Of a stretch of DNA of 64,000 nt, positions 46,920-58,519 are shown in pieces. The translations under genes and the position numbers were made by a program. Under the pieces are notes generated by a model. That model did no database searches, had not been told where the DNA came from, and saw only the letters and a program-made list of their open reading frames with translations. The stretch's first letter is position 1, and every line of letters begins with the position of its first letter. The stretch covers positions 1-64,000 of the forward strand of contig JADNRV010000006.1 of the NCBI GenBank assembly GCA_015499995.1. Direction: 5' to 3'. The stretch comes from Flammula alnicola. Lineage: Eukaryota > Basidiomycota > Agaricomycetes > Agaricales > Strophariaceae.

Positions 46920-47208
46920 TCTACGAGAGGTATTAGCCAACTAATTTTTAGAGTCATTGACTGTCCATATACTCGAGTATACTAAAGGTCGAGATGAGAG
47001 TCGGGACAGCAAAGTCGCCGCCACCTCCGCCCTTCGATCTCGTGCGATTTGATTGGTCCCACTGGCAGTCTGCAGACGAGTGATTTGTTATCGATTTATG
47101 GCTTAATCATCATTGCGTCTTGTTATGAATTTATACAATCCTGATTGGACACTAGCAATGCCCTGAGAAGTATGTAAAGGTCGTCCTCCTTCGTACGCTG
47201 TTTAGACC

Positions 47209-47809
47209 ATGACATCAGCCTCGGGAAAGACTTTTGTGTTCACTCCTGATGCTGTCCCTCCCTTGCCCATCTTCTGTTCGTCATGATTTTTCGTACATGA
47301 AATTAATCACTTATACTTCGATGGCATAACTTTGCCATTTAAACGGTATTGTAGCTCAAGCAGTTGTTTCGAATGGCCAGGTGTATGCATCAGGAAGTAT
47401 TGGTTGCGACAAAGAGTTCAAATTAATCGAGGGTGGAGTGCAAGCGCAGACCGTGAGCGTTGTTGTTTTAGGATCTTTCTATTCACGGCTGAAGAAAATA
47501 TTGATAGCGAGCTGTGCTACAAAACCTATCCACTGTCCTCAAAGCAGCAGGATCAGGCCTTGAGCATATCGTAAAAGCAAATGTGTATCTCTCGAACATG
47601 GTCCAAGATTTTCAGGCGATGAACGAAGTCTACGCAGACATAAGTCCATTTGAGAAGGAGTATCACAAGCAACCTGACTGATACATGGCTTACAGTTCTT
47701 CGATAAAGACAAGATGCCCGCCCGCACATGTGTCGGCGTAGCCAGTTTGCCTTTGGGAGCTGCTGTTGAGATCGAGTGCATTGCTGAGCTAGCACCTCTG
47801 TCGACCTGA
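47209..47809 (+). CDS. RidA (YjgF/YER057c/UK114) family imine deaminase
   Basis: RidA proteins hydrolyse reactive enamine/imine intermediates from amino-acid breakdown to 2-oxoacids. Spliced exons read FVFTPDAVPPLPIF, SQAVVSNGQVYASGSIG, KLIEGGVQAQTRAVLQNL, LKAAGSGLEHIVKANVYLSN, AMNEVYADFFDKDKMPARTC and VGVASLPLGAAVEIECIAEL. All family blocks are present, including the Arg of MPART that binds the carboxylate. The length is about 130 residues, as expected. The last intron is odd: conserved frame requires a donor ATAAGT after the GAC codon at 47639, with a normal CAG acceptor, so it appears to be AT-AG rather than GT-AG. Earlier introns are GT-AG. Confidence 0.93.
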
Positions 47810-48478
47810 TACAATATCTATAAGTAAGATAGTGTGGAAAACTACAGGAAGACATACCTTTCTTTTCTCGAAGTCCATTTAAACTGTACATGCCATGATA
47901 CCTATCCAATCTCATGACTTCCAACTGGCTGTTTTTGACAGTCAAACGACGGATATGACTGATGACTGCAAAAACTAGCTTGGCACGGGACTGATGGCAA
48001 ATTCCAGAGAAAATAGTAATCCCAGAATGAGACTTAGTTTCTAGCCCGCTGTATCATGTATTCGAACATTGCGGCGGCTTTCAAGTTTGTCTGGCAGAGG
48101 GCAGTGTTTGAGTATCAAATTGATATCTTGAAGACAAAGCCATACTCACATCACTTCCGAGGAATCCCATAACGCAAAGTGCATCCATTCGAGGAACACC
48201 AGGCTCTATGTTCCAAGATGGGACTCCGATTGAGAATTTCGTGGAAGTACATGATAATTGTATGCCAGTAGTACTTTAGGGGCAACTTCTACTTGAGGAG
48301 GGATCTGGAGGGATCTTCCCCCGCATCACGTGGCCTATTTCCAAATCGCGACGGGTGAAGCGTTTAGTTCATCATCAATGCAACGGTAACTCTAAGTTAC
48401 ACTCCAATTCGAGTCAATGGACTCGCGCTGCTAGGTTTCTCTCCCCTCGACCAGCACCACTGGGACACCCTAATAGCA
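47810..48478. other. Spacer with a possible tiny minus-strand gene
   Basis: Most of it shows no gene. On the minus strand near 48050-48270 a frame reads KFSIGVPSWNIEPGVPRMDA and ends GFLGSD at a GTGAGT donor. After an acceptor it continues TNLKAAAMFEYMIQRARN to a stop. The look is protein-like but short, no upstream start is clear and I recognise no family. Confidence 0.3.
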
Positions 48479-51400
48479 ATGGCAAATCAGCAAGTGTATC
48501 AGGCTTATCCACAGAACAAGGGGACTCTTATCCCAGGCCAAACCATTTCAGTCAACAACTATACAGTTCAGGTTGAACGATATCTATCTCAAGGTATATT
48601 TTAAGTGAGCTTGATCTCTTTCTCCTACTGAACCTATTGTTTCAGGCGGTTTCGCTCATGTTTATCTCGTACGAACCCCAACGCCTGTGTACAACACGAC
48701 ACATCACGTCCTCAAACGCATCGCAGTCGCCAATGAGTCAATGCTGACAGATGTAAAGAAGGAGGTCGATATTATGGTGTGTCTGCAATGTATTCTGCCC
48801 TTTTACGATCCTTATATGTTCTCTTCAGCGGTTGCTGAAAGGACACCCAAATATCGTTCATCTCATCGATGCAGCATGGCATAAATTGCCTAATGGTACC
48901 TTTGAAGTATTTATCTTGATGGAGTTTTGCCCCGGTAAGTTGAACGCGTTGGATTTATAGGTATCCGTCTTATGAAAGATATTAAGGGGGCGGTATAATC
49001 GACATGATGAATCGGCGACTGCGAGAACGACTCACAGAGGTTGAAATATTGCAGATTTTCGTGGACGTTTGCGAAGGCGTGGCCTACATGCACAATTCAC
49101 GACCACCACTCCTACATCGGGATCTCAAAGTCGAAAATATTCTTCAATCATCCCCTACATCCTTCAAGCTTTGTGACTTCGGCTCTGCCACGACTGTCAC
49201 GAATCCACCGACGAACATGCAAGAGATTCGTGCCCTAGAAGCAGATCTCAACAGACACACGACCCTGCAATATAGGGCCCCTGAAATGGTTGATGTCTAC
49301 TCAAAACGTCCAGTCAATGAGAAGAGCGACGTTTGGGCTTTGGGTGTACTCCTATACAAGTTATGCTATTATACAACGCCATTCGAGGAGCATGGCCCCT
49401 TAGCCATACTCAACGTTCAATACCGCATACCACCATATCCCGTATACTCTCAGGATATGAACCTATTAATTGGTGCGTTTCTTCTCACTTTCATGACACA
49501 GCAATTTGATCATCAATATCTTGTCTAGCTTCCATGTTACGGGAACACGGTGCCCAGAGGCCGACTGTCTTTGAGCTTCTCAACCACGTACATCGTCTGC
49601 GGGGAACCAAATCCAAATTCTCTTACAACGTGCCTGCCCCTTCGCCACTATTGCCGCGCCCCCATGTGCAAGGCAAACCTCCACCCTCACCATCTCCCAA
49701 CCCCATGGAAGGTCTGGTCACATATGGTGGCCGGCCAACAAAATCGGCGCTCTCGCTATACGATCCGAAATCACCTCCAAATACTGCCACCGTGAATCAG
49801 GGTATCCAGGCTAGAGACAAGGTTCTTGAAGCCATTGCCCCGATGCGACGAGGAAGGCCTGCATCTTCAAAGGAATTGCAGGGCTCTTCAAGACCTGCTA
49901 GCCCTCAGAAGAGCGCTCAATCTCGGCAGACTAACCAGGAGAAGTCAGAGGAGTGGTTGGATAACGATTTTGCAGCCGAACAAGAGAAAGCATGGAGGGC
50001 AGTGACCGAAAAGACTTTCGCCCATGGAAAGTCGTCCAGTCCTGTGGATGATGCATGGAATCTTGACAAGTTAGACAGAGATACGCGGAAAGAGGGAAAG
50101 GAACGACCGACAGGATTTGGCGACGATTTTGCGGAGGAACTGTGGAATGCTCCTAATCCTAATTCCCAGCCACCTTTGCCCCCAAGGCTCAGCCCCAGAC
50201 CTAACGTCGTCATGAGCGTCCAGAGGTCAAGGGATGCTCCTATAACGCATTTGGCTTACACCGGCTCCCACATGATTCGACCAAAACCAGATCGTCTGCT
50301 ACAGGCCAGGGACAAAGATGCATTTGAAGGACTGGGGCTTATGGCGAACACCCCGAAAACGGCTCCGACATTAGGTGAAGCCAGAATGCTGCGCACGGGA
50401 TTGGCTATCATGAGCACGACTGGAGGTCATCCTCAAGACGATTACCTACATCGTGATGCTGACAATAGGACTGCCGCAATTTCTCAGCGGCCCACCCCTT
50501 CTCCCCAATCAAAGTATCTCTCGACGACCCCTCTCATCCCACAATCAGTCTCTCCTGTACCGACACCCATTACGTCGAGTAGCCCATCATACAAGTCGCC
50601 GCTGTCAGCCTCTGGACCTAGTCCTTCTTCATCTACCTATGCCAATGGAATTGAATCCAGGTTCCCCTCTCTCGAGGAACTAGATGCTCGATTTAACCCC
50701 CCAACCAACCCGCTTTACCCATCCTCGGTCAATGACGCCAACTCGAAGTACATACCTCAAATTTCGAGGCAGGCCGATAACCGTTCGCAGTATTCTTCGC
50801 GCATTAGCAACATCGGTACCTCTGGGAGCAGCGGAAATCTCCTTAAACCATCTATACCCTCCAATGTATCCCATAATGTCGATGGAGTACGGTCAGAGCA
50901 GGTGACTGGCATAGCCATGCGAGAGCCGAAGGAAAGTCGAAAGCCTCAAGGCAACGCTGAAGGAAGTTGGTCGTCCACGCCAGATCGAGATAAAGGGGCT
51001 GAAAGCAACATACCTTCTCACAGAGAGAGAAATGTTCAGCCGAAGCCGTTGATGGTGCGCAAACATCGCAGTCGAGAACCTGCGTTTTCAACTGGCGACG
51101 TCAATGCTGCGGAAAGCTCTGAAGGCCAGTCGAGTATATCCGCTTCCAACAATTTGGTGCCTCCGAAGCTGCCGCCACGTCCTTCCGTCAGCACGCCACC
51201 CCGAGATTGGTTGACTGGAGACGACTACGAGGACTTGAAGGTGCAGCCAATGCCCGAAATGCCTATCCTCCGCAACTCTCCGAGCAAGCGAGCTTCGTTC
51301 ATCGAAAATAGCGATTTCAGAATTGTATCCAGCTCTGTGGCTCAACACGTCGATGCCCCTGAACGTAATGTTGACGACGAACCTTTATCTGCAGATCTAT

Positions 51401-52776
51401 CACCTACGGTCTCTAATTTCAAGCGTGCATTCCCTGCCGTTGAGAAACTTGATGAACAGCGACCTCAACAGAGCTTCTCGAGTGGCCTTACGGAGTCGTG
51501 GAGTCCTGTCAGAAAAGAGGTTGAACTGGATTCATCGAGTGCTGACGAAGGACCTGAGGATCCAAGGAGCCTTACTTCCGTCGCTCAGAAGAGACAAGCC
51601 GCAAGGGCTAAGGGTAGGCAAAGTTCAGTCCATGAACTCGTTCATCAATATGGAGGTGGGCTGGTACCGAAGGAAAAAGAGAAAGAAGAGAAGGAGATAG
51701 CGACAGAGAAGGTGCGCGAACGGCCGCCCGTCCAATATAATGTTGGAGCTAGTGATTACACGCCCCGTAAATCTCGACCATCTGGCCCAGGATTGGCTCC
51801 TCCAGCTACACAAGCCATGGATCGGAAGACGCCTTCTCCCACGAGCAATGTGTCCAGGCCTCCTTCCACTACTCCAAGTCGGCCACAGCTTCCGCCTCTA
51901 ACTACTAAGCCTCAGCCAACTACCAGCGCTGCCAAACCCCCTGCTTCAGCGCGCTCTCGCCCGCAATCAATGTTTATCTTTCCATCTAAATCTGTTGATA
52001 GCTCTTCTACTCCTTCCACCAATACTCTAGCTCCTCCACAAGAGTCAAGGCCGCGTGCTACCCGCCGAACGTCAATATCGGATATGGTTCAACGATATGA
52101 AGCTATCGGCGGCGCAGCGAAGTCAATGGTATCCTTACCCCCTGGGCCACCTTCGCCGATCTACAGACCTGTTTCTACCAAGACCAATTTAGCCTCCATG
52201 GAAAATGGACGTATTCAGAAATCTTTCCCAGATCAATATAAGGACAACTCTTCAAAGGTGTCTATGTCAAACGATAGTTCTACTCGCTCTGGAGGCGATC
52301 CTTTGAAGGCTCGCACGCCATTGAAAGAGCCCATCCGACAAACAACTGGTGTAACTCGATCTCCCTCAAAAGCGCACAGAAAATTCACTTCGGAGAGGGA
52401 AAAGCCGGCCCTTTCGCAGACTACAGGTGAGAATACGCCACGGCCGAGGAGGATATCTGTCAAAGCAGAGCCTTCGAGGGAGCTGTCGCTTGCTCGGACA
52501 GACACAGTGATATCGCACCCGACGAAGGTACCTGCCTCAGTGAACCCAAATCGTTCTCCTCGTAAACCCGCCTCGTCTCTAACCGAAGACACTTCCTCGA
52601 GAGCAGATGAGCCTCGGTCGCCATCGCCTGAACGGCCTTACCAAGGTGTTGGGAAACTGATTGATCAGTGGCAGAAGAAGTCAGCAGAGGCAGATCAAAG
52701 CCGAGTTGTCCCACCTGGCAAACGAGGTGATTTTATAACGAAACGGACCGGCATCGTTCATGGAAATGATAGATAG
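48479..52776 (+). CDS. Ark1/Prk1-family serine/threonine kinase
   Basis: This family (Ark1, Prk1, Akl1; animal AAK1/GAK) phosphorylates endocytic adaptors and regulates actin patches at the cell cortex. The start MANQQVYQAYPQNKGTLIPG precedes the glycine loop LSQGGFAHVYLV, the lysine in HHVLKRIAV, the catalytic loop LLHRDLKVENIL and DFGSATT. RHTTLQYRAPEMVDVYSKRP, with the family's extended activation segment, and DVWALGVLLYKLCYY complete the kinase fold by about residue 300. The remaining roughly 1,000 residues are one long exon (49534-52776), rich in Pro, Ser and Arg with PPLPPR-type motifs (KLPPRPSVSTPPR), as in Ark-family tails that bind SH3 proteins. At least four introns lie in the kinase part. 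Confidence 0.9.
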
Positions 52777-52921
52777 ATGACGCGTGAAATCAGGAGATTA
52801 ATTTATGTTTTTGCTAGCGTTTTGCGTAGGAATGTTTTCTTACACACGGACTACATTAACGACTTTGCTATTTTACAAATTCCAAGTCACAGGGTTATTA
52901 CAAAGGCTGGTATTTTACAAC

Positions 52922-53953
52922 TCATTCAGAAGAGTCGGAATCGTCGTCTATAAAGAAAGGTTCACGAGGCAGAGATTTTTTCTTTGCACCTAGGAGCATT
53001 TCTCGTGCCAGGTCTTTGCCCTTTCCGATCTCCCATGCAGGTTCCTCCTTTGTGTACGAGTACCCCTTGACGAGCTCCGTATCACCCGCTAGCCCCATCT
53101 CCAATGCAACGGCATCGGCCCGTGCAATGTTGGACTCTGCTGGATGTATGAATATGGCATCCGGTTTTGACTTGGATCTGGGTCGTGTTTTTACAGACTT
53201 CAAGGGATAGTCATGCTCCTCGTGCGTCAGAAGGGGTTGTGAAGTTGAATCATACAAGTAGGCATTGGTAGTATCATGCGCATTTCTGGAACATCATTAG
53301 TATATGCGTCGTGATAGGGCGAGAAATTAGAATAGCATACCGAGGCAAGGACATTGGTGGTTTCGGTTGATTTTGTAGTTCGATGATGAACTGTGCTGCG
53401 GAAAGCGTGATAACCTATGTCGAAGTTGAAATGGATGAGTATCTGGGAACAAAACATGGACGCTCATGCCTACAATTACGGATATGAGTCTGGACCCGAG
53501 AGTGCTTCAGTGGTCAAGAATAGTATAGACATTGACAGAACTCACCCGAGGTGACATGTCATTGCAATTAGCATGTAGCATCTTCGAGTAGGTAGTTTAA
53601 TTGACATGCCAGATATTTTTGGGCGAATGATCCTTACAATCGTAGAAAAGTCGCGAGAGAATACAGGCCTGTTCGCCATAGAGCAAGAGACATGCGCGAA
53701 AGTCTGAAAGCGCTTGGAACCCATTGCTTTTCAAGCAAGAAGGTTAATGATCTAAGTTAACGGTGAACGTTCAGGAATACACTGTCGCGTTGTTGAATAA
53801 AATTGTAGCAATGTTGACGAACCTCTCCGAAAGACAAATAGCCATGACAAGAAAGCATGCTACCAGAAAGCTTCCAAATGAATGCAGGACGATCGCGGGC
53901 AAAAGGACGTGCTCGTCGCTGAACGACCAATGCAGGTGCGGCTCAAAGCTCAT
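52922..53953 (-). CDS. Ctr-family copper transporter with long C-terminal tail
   Basis: Ctr proteins are trimeric Cu(I) channels. The start at 53953 (MSFEPHLHWSFSDEHVLLPA) has a good context and leads into the first membrane helix (GSFLVACFLVMAICLSERF). A GT-AG intron then joins QWVPSAFRLSRMSLALWRTG, and another joins LCYMLIAMTCHLG. That Met-x3-Met (YMLIAM) is the conserved TM2 motif. A further short exon gives LISVIVGMSVH, then ITLSAAQFIIELQNQP as TM3. The tail of about 120 residues is hydrophilic (PRSKSKPDAIFIHPAESNIA) and ends in an acidic FFIDDDSDSSE. The Met-rich extracellular N-terminus of plasma-membrane Ctr1 is absent, so a vacuolar or minor transporter is possible. Confidence 0.78.
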
Positions 53954-54826
53954 GGTGACTTCTCCACGAAAACGAGTGGCAAAGTCGATAATGTTGGTGG
54001 TACGGAAGGAAAAGGCGAAAGGCCAAAAGCCGCACGCGCAGCAGAGGTTGGGCCCGGACTCCGTCTGCTGGTCCGTTCGAGGTGACGCCTAATATGTAAA
54101 GCACAAGAAAGCATCAGGGTTCATGATCAACCGCGGTGGCGCCGTCGTTATGAACGTCGCTAAGGCACCTCAAATGAACACAAATCTACAACTGTCTCTT
54201 TTCATCGTTCTGATAATGGGAGTTCATGAACAAACTATCTACTTAATACATATGGTTAGTGTCCCTACATACGAATTTCTCGAGATGGATCTTGTATACA
54301 TACGACGTCTACGTTGTGGGTCCATCAAGTACAACCCGGATGAACCAGAAATTAAAAATTAGGTGATCCGGTAACTCGCAATCAACGGCCGAAACAAAAA
54401 CAAAAAAATGCACATACATACACGAAGTCAAGCAAACCAATGCAAACTAAACAAGAACAATACAATCACTACAGATGATTCTCTGAAGGTCCACGAACGA
54501 GGTGGTCTTGATCAACGGTCATTCGGGGTTTGTTTGGGGTTGATAGGTAGGAGGAATGGGGCTATGTCTTCGAGGTAGTACAGGTGAGGATCATCGGTCG
54601 CGTCATTATCGCTTCGATAAAGGAGTTCAGGTGGAACTCCCTCTCAAGTTTGGATATTTCGCCCAAATTCCGCCTTGCATTTCCGCCTGCTCTTGCAGAT
54701 TTTGCCTGGCGCTTTTCGAGGTGCAAGTTTGAAGTGAGGCGGTTGACCAGAATTGTCTAAGATTCAAAAAGGAGGCGGCCTCAGTAAATGATCAATTGGG
54801 GTTGATAGAAAATGTATCACCAGAAA
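53954..54826. other. Intergenic spacer
   Basis: About 870 bp between the Ctr start and the EXO5 stop, both on the minus strand. Short plus-strand frames show no family features. An A-rich stretch lies near 54395. No gene is supported. Confidence 0.45.
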
Positions 54827-57336
54827 TTAGGTCTTATTTCTGCTACTGTATTCCAGTGCTTTTTGAGCTCGCCATTCGCAATCATCGGCATATTCGCACG
54901 TCCTGGACAATGCATGAGAGCTGTGGCGAATGATTTTGCATCAAAAAATACTCACGAGCATCGGTACGAGTGCTCTAGGGAGACTCCTTCTGGCTTCCGT
55001 TCGCCCCGCCACCACTTGAATACTTGAGTCAGATGGTTATCTAACTCAGCAGTGTTGTCGAGGAATTGCTTCGTTCCAATAATTCTGAAACGACGAATTC
55101 CTTCTTCTGTTCCATTTGATTTGCCTTTTCCTTTGCCTTTTCCGTTGGTCGAATCAGCATTTGCCGGAAGTGGATTTGCTGTAGACAATAGGATTCAATA
55201 TACAATGTCAAAATCTAAAGCTTGGGAACTTACCCGATGGCCTCGATGTATCAGCACAGTGTTGGGGCATCATCGAATGTTGAAGTGCCCACTGTAATTC
55301 GGCATCCTCTGCGTCAAGAAGGAGATTGGTCGGATTATTAGAAGGCACCGCGTTAGTCTCAAGTGTCTCGACACCCTCAGCTGCAGCCGCGGAGGCTATA
55401 TTGCCGAAATTCGATGGTCCAGCCACTACGTTTCGCTCGCCAGAAGATGCCTCTTCTAAGCTAGCTGCAATGGCCTTTACCAATTCCTCATCCTCGCCAT
55501 TGATGACTTCAGATAGAGGAACGTCTGCCGTCTTGCCCTTCCCTTTCCTATCCGATGGCGGTCGCAAGCGATACACTAACTCCAAATGCGGATCGACCCC
55601 GATGATGTTGGATTCCTTAACCAGCTTATGCCACGAATCCACGAGATCGTCCAAACAAGTGGTCTGAAAGAGTGCGCTGTCCTGGATCAATTGCGCTTGT
55701 ACAAGAAACTTTGTCGGAAAAATCTCAGTAGTGTCAACTCCCAGCTTTTTCCAAAGAGGTGTAAAATCGTACGGCGGGTTAGTCGCCACTAGTTCTGAGA
55801 GAAGTCTCCGGTAAATCATGAGCTGCATCTTGCCTGAATACATTTGGTCTTCCGAAGGAAGATATTCGCTCTTTCTCGTCTTGTTGTCCTTGATATATAA
55901 AGTGTATCCGCCGCGCTTCTCGGACTTGGGCTCGGTATTTGCGACCATCGCTTCACCATTATTCGCTGACTTTTTGGGGCTCTGGAAGAAGCGATCTATG
56001 GGTGTCTGAGAAGACGATCGGTCCGTCCGTGCTCGTTTTGAGCCCGGACTTGAGTTGGGTTCAGTTGAGGGTCTCTTGGGACTCTTTGTATTCGGAGTAT
56101 CGTCGGAGGGTAGTGGGGTTTCAACCTTGATCACCTCGTCCTGTGAAAGGAGCTAAGCATATCCAACGGTTAATGTCATGCAGTTCCTTACCATGATTCC
56201 GACGACGATTTCGCCATGAAGGATGCCGAAAACAGGCATTTCGCGCTGAAAGAACGTGTAAGAATATTGCTAATGATACAGCGAGATTAAGAGCTTACCG
56301 TAAATCCATCCAGAACACCCTTCAAACATGCAAGCATGTTGACGATTCTGGTTGAAGATGATCTCGGTCAATGCTTACAAAATTGCTTGGAAGAGAGAAG
56401 ATTACCGCAAGGCCCATCGCGTTTCTGGGGTAGTGATATCAACTTCGAGTTCTTCGAACTTGATCTCCCTCTCGAGTTCCTTGTGTACAGCCTTGAATTT
56501 GACCAGAAAAATCAGAAAAATCCGAGTATTAGAGTTCGTCAGCACCTACTTGACCCTGCCTAGTTCTGACCTCGTTCTTAATCGCGACTGTCACGGCCGG
56601 AGATATCGTCTTTCCAGCGGAGGAAACGAAGCTCTTAGGGCGTTCACTGACCGGCCGAGATCGTTTCCCGCGCAGGCCGTAATCAAACTGAACTTCACAC
56701 CTTGATCAGTTAATTTTGCGTCAACGTTACGGTGATATTCTGAACATACCATGCAGGCGAGACAAGATCAGTCACTGAAAGTGGCATGTATGAGCGAAAC
56801 CGTTCAAGAGGCGTTTTGTTATGCCATGTCTTTGCGGTATTCAATGATTCGTCGTTCTTGTGAGGAGCGAGGCTTGATCCTGAAGCCGAGCCATCGAGAT
56901 CCTCTATTTCGATCTCGACGGAGGGACCTTCCTTGCTGAGCTGGTCATTCGTGGGTATTGCAACATCCAAAAGTATCGCAGCATCCAAAAGCGCCAGTTC
57001 TTCAGCACTTAGCGCACCTAGGTTGATGTCGAACATATCTGATTGGAAAGATGAATTGGCCGCTTCTTCGTCAAGGGGTAGAGTATCGCACTGGGACGAT
57101 GCAGCATCTATTTCTGCCAGCTCCTGAGGAGTAAGAGTAGACAGATTAAGTCCGTTGATCTCTGATTCAAAAGACGCGTCGGCGACGGGTTCGTCGCCTC
57201 CAATGCTAGACGCGTCGGCGACGGGTTCGTCGCCTCCAATGCTAGACGCGACGGCGGCATCTATCTTCTCGAAATCCTCTTCAGTAAAATCAGAGAAGTT
57301 GAGCCCGGGGAAGTCGTCGGAACCTGGTTCTGTCAT
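54827..57336 (-). CDS. exo5: Exonuclease V (EXO5/DEM1)
   Basis: EXO5 is an Fe-S single-strand DNA exonuclease; the budding-yeast protein acts in mitochondria and the human one in the nucleus. Exon 1 holds an acidic N-terminus and ends LSVTDLVSPAW. Splicing continues CEVQFDYGLRGKRSRPVSER, KELEREIKFEEL, IVNMLACLKGVLDGFT and REMPVFGILHGEIVVGIM. The nuclease core shows YTLYIKDNKTRKSEYLPSED and GKMQLMIYRRLLSEL. The four cluster cysteines are visible: one in PAWCEVQFDY and three in YRCSTCEYADDCEW, the last two supplied by the final short exon (stop at 54827). Four or more introns are GT-AG. The start at 57336 is chosen because homology begins soon after, but the frame is open for 93 more codons upstream. 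Confidence 0.92.
57173..57244 (-). repeat. Perfect 36-bp tandem duplication in EXO5 exon 1
   Basis: Two identical 36-bp units start GACGCGTCGGCGACGGGTTC. They encode a 12-residue acidic repeat (SSIGGDEPVADA, twice) in the disordered N-terminus. The identity suggests a recent event or a length polymorphism. Confidence 0.9.
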
Positions 57337-57880
57337 TTCTCTGTTTTGACGGTCCCGGAAATGTGGAAAGAGTCTTTGTTTGAGTACCTCGTCTTGGTAA
57401 ACTGTCTGCGAGTGGTGTCGTGGGGGCAGCAGAAGACCGAGGAACGTGGTAAACGAGATTATGTAACATTCAAGGAGCCACCGTCTGCCTTCGATGGCAT
57501 TGAAGAGACACGTAGAGTTATATTTGAGAACAACAGTATTGAGTCGAGGTTGTCGCTGCGCGGGAACAAAACTGGGAGTTATTGCGAATAGGGTTTGACA
57601 TTTCAACCTCCGCATATCTCCGCTGCCGCTTGTCGAGCTTACTTAACACCACGCCACACAATTAGCGCCCAAGACTTTCTTCTGCAGCTCAATGAGCCTA
57701 TAACGCGGACCTTCCTTGCAGTTTTGCAATGCTGTCCACAGAATTCAAGAACCGTGGGGCATGTAGTTTCGTTATGAGAAAGTGCACGTATTCCTCGCCA
57801 ATGCCAGCTCCTTGATTTAAGTAATTATTTTTATTTTATTTTACAGCACTATTAGTATCAAAGTTACCCCGTCTATCATA
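57337..57880. other. EXO5 upstream region and spacer
   Basis: The EXO5 reading frame stays open to about 57615 without obvious homology. The rest is AT-rich (TTATTTTTATTTTATTTTAC near 57830) and has no supported gene. Confidence 0.4.
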
Positions 57881-58519
57881 CTACGTAACTCTATCTCGTA
57901 TTTGAGATTTTTCCTGATGGCCTGACCACTTAGCCTTGGCCGGCATACCCAAGTTATCGGCTATACTCTTCAGATGCTTCCGAAATGCATCTCTCGTTGT
58001 ATCAGTGGACACATTTGATCCTAGCAACTCTTGAGCCTCTAAATGCAAATCAACTAAATCGTTATAATTCGCCAGGTCATCATGATCTCCCTTATACCAC
58101 TCCTCGATCTTACGCAGTGCGTCATTCGAAGAATAGTCTAGAGCTTTGGCCAGGTTAGCCATGATGCTGTAGACAAACTCTCTGCGCCGATCCCCTTGCG
58201 GAGGGATGTTCAGTGCCTGTTCAAGCTTCTCGCCCACAGCCCGAGCCTGAGAAAGTTTAGTTGAGCCAAAGACCGTAATAAGTATTGCATACTCACATCA
58301 CTCATTTTTGTGGCCCTGCAACTGGCGCCCTTTAAAGTCATATCGATGACTACATTAGACGTACTGTCCGTTTCACAAGCCGTCCACCAGAGGAAACGGC
58401 AAGGCAGATCTTCGATGTTGGAATCTTTGTATTGATAGAACGCGGGTTGTATTATTCTCCAGAATGCATGTGCAAAACCTTGGGGCAACGGTAGGGATGG
58501 TCGTATTAGAATGACATAT
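57881..58519 (-). CDS. Unrecognised basidiomycete-type protein (C-terminal exons)
   Basis: Two exons are clear. The exon at 58297-58519 has RPSLPLPQGFAHAFWRIIQP, LPCRFLWWTACETDSTSN and LKGASCRATKMSD. It splices to 57881-58246 (ARAVGEKLEQALNIPPQGDR, ALDYSSNDALRKIEEWYKGD and LEAQELLGSNVSTD), which ends RDRVT. The text is compositionally normal, helical protein. I do not recognise a named domain. Upstream, pieces such as LRLLKFMNDHGVDLKNGMPD (near 58700) and YGGVTHMYQLEEDMG (near 59000) look like earlier exons, but the junction to 58519 does not keep frame by any GT-AG pair I could find. The true start is unresolved. Confidence 0.55.

Noticed and set aside
53763..54092. Plus-strand 109-residue open frame rich in Lys and Arg
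   Set aside because: It lies antisense to the Ctr first exon, has no recognisable motif, and the minus-strand gene explains the region better.
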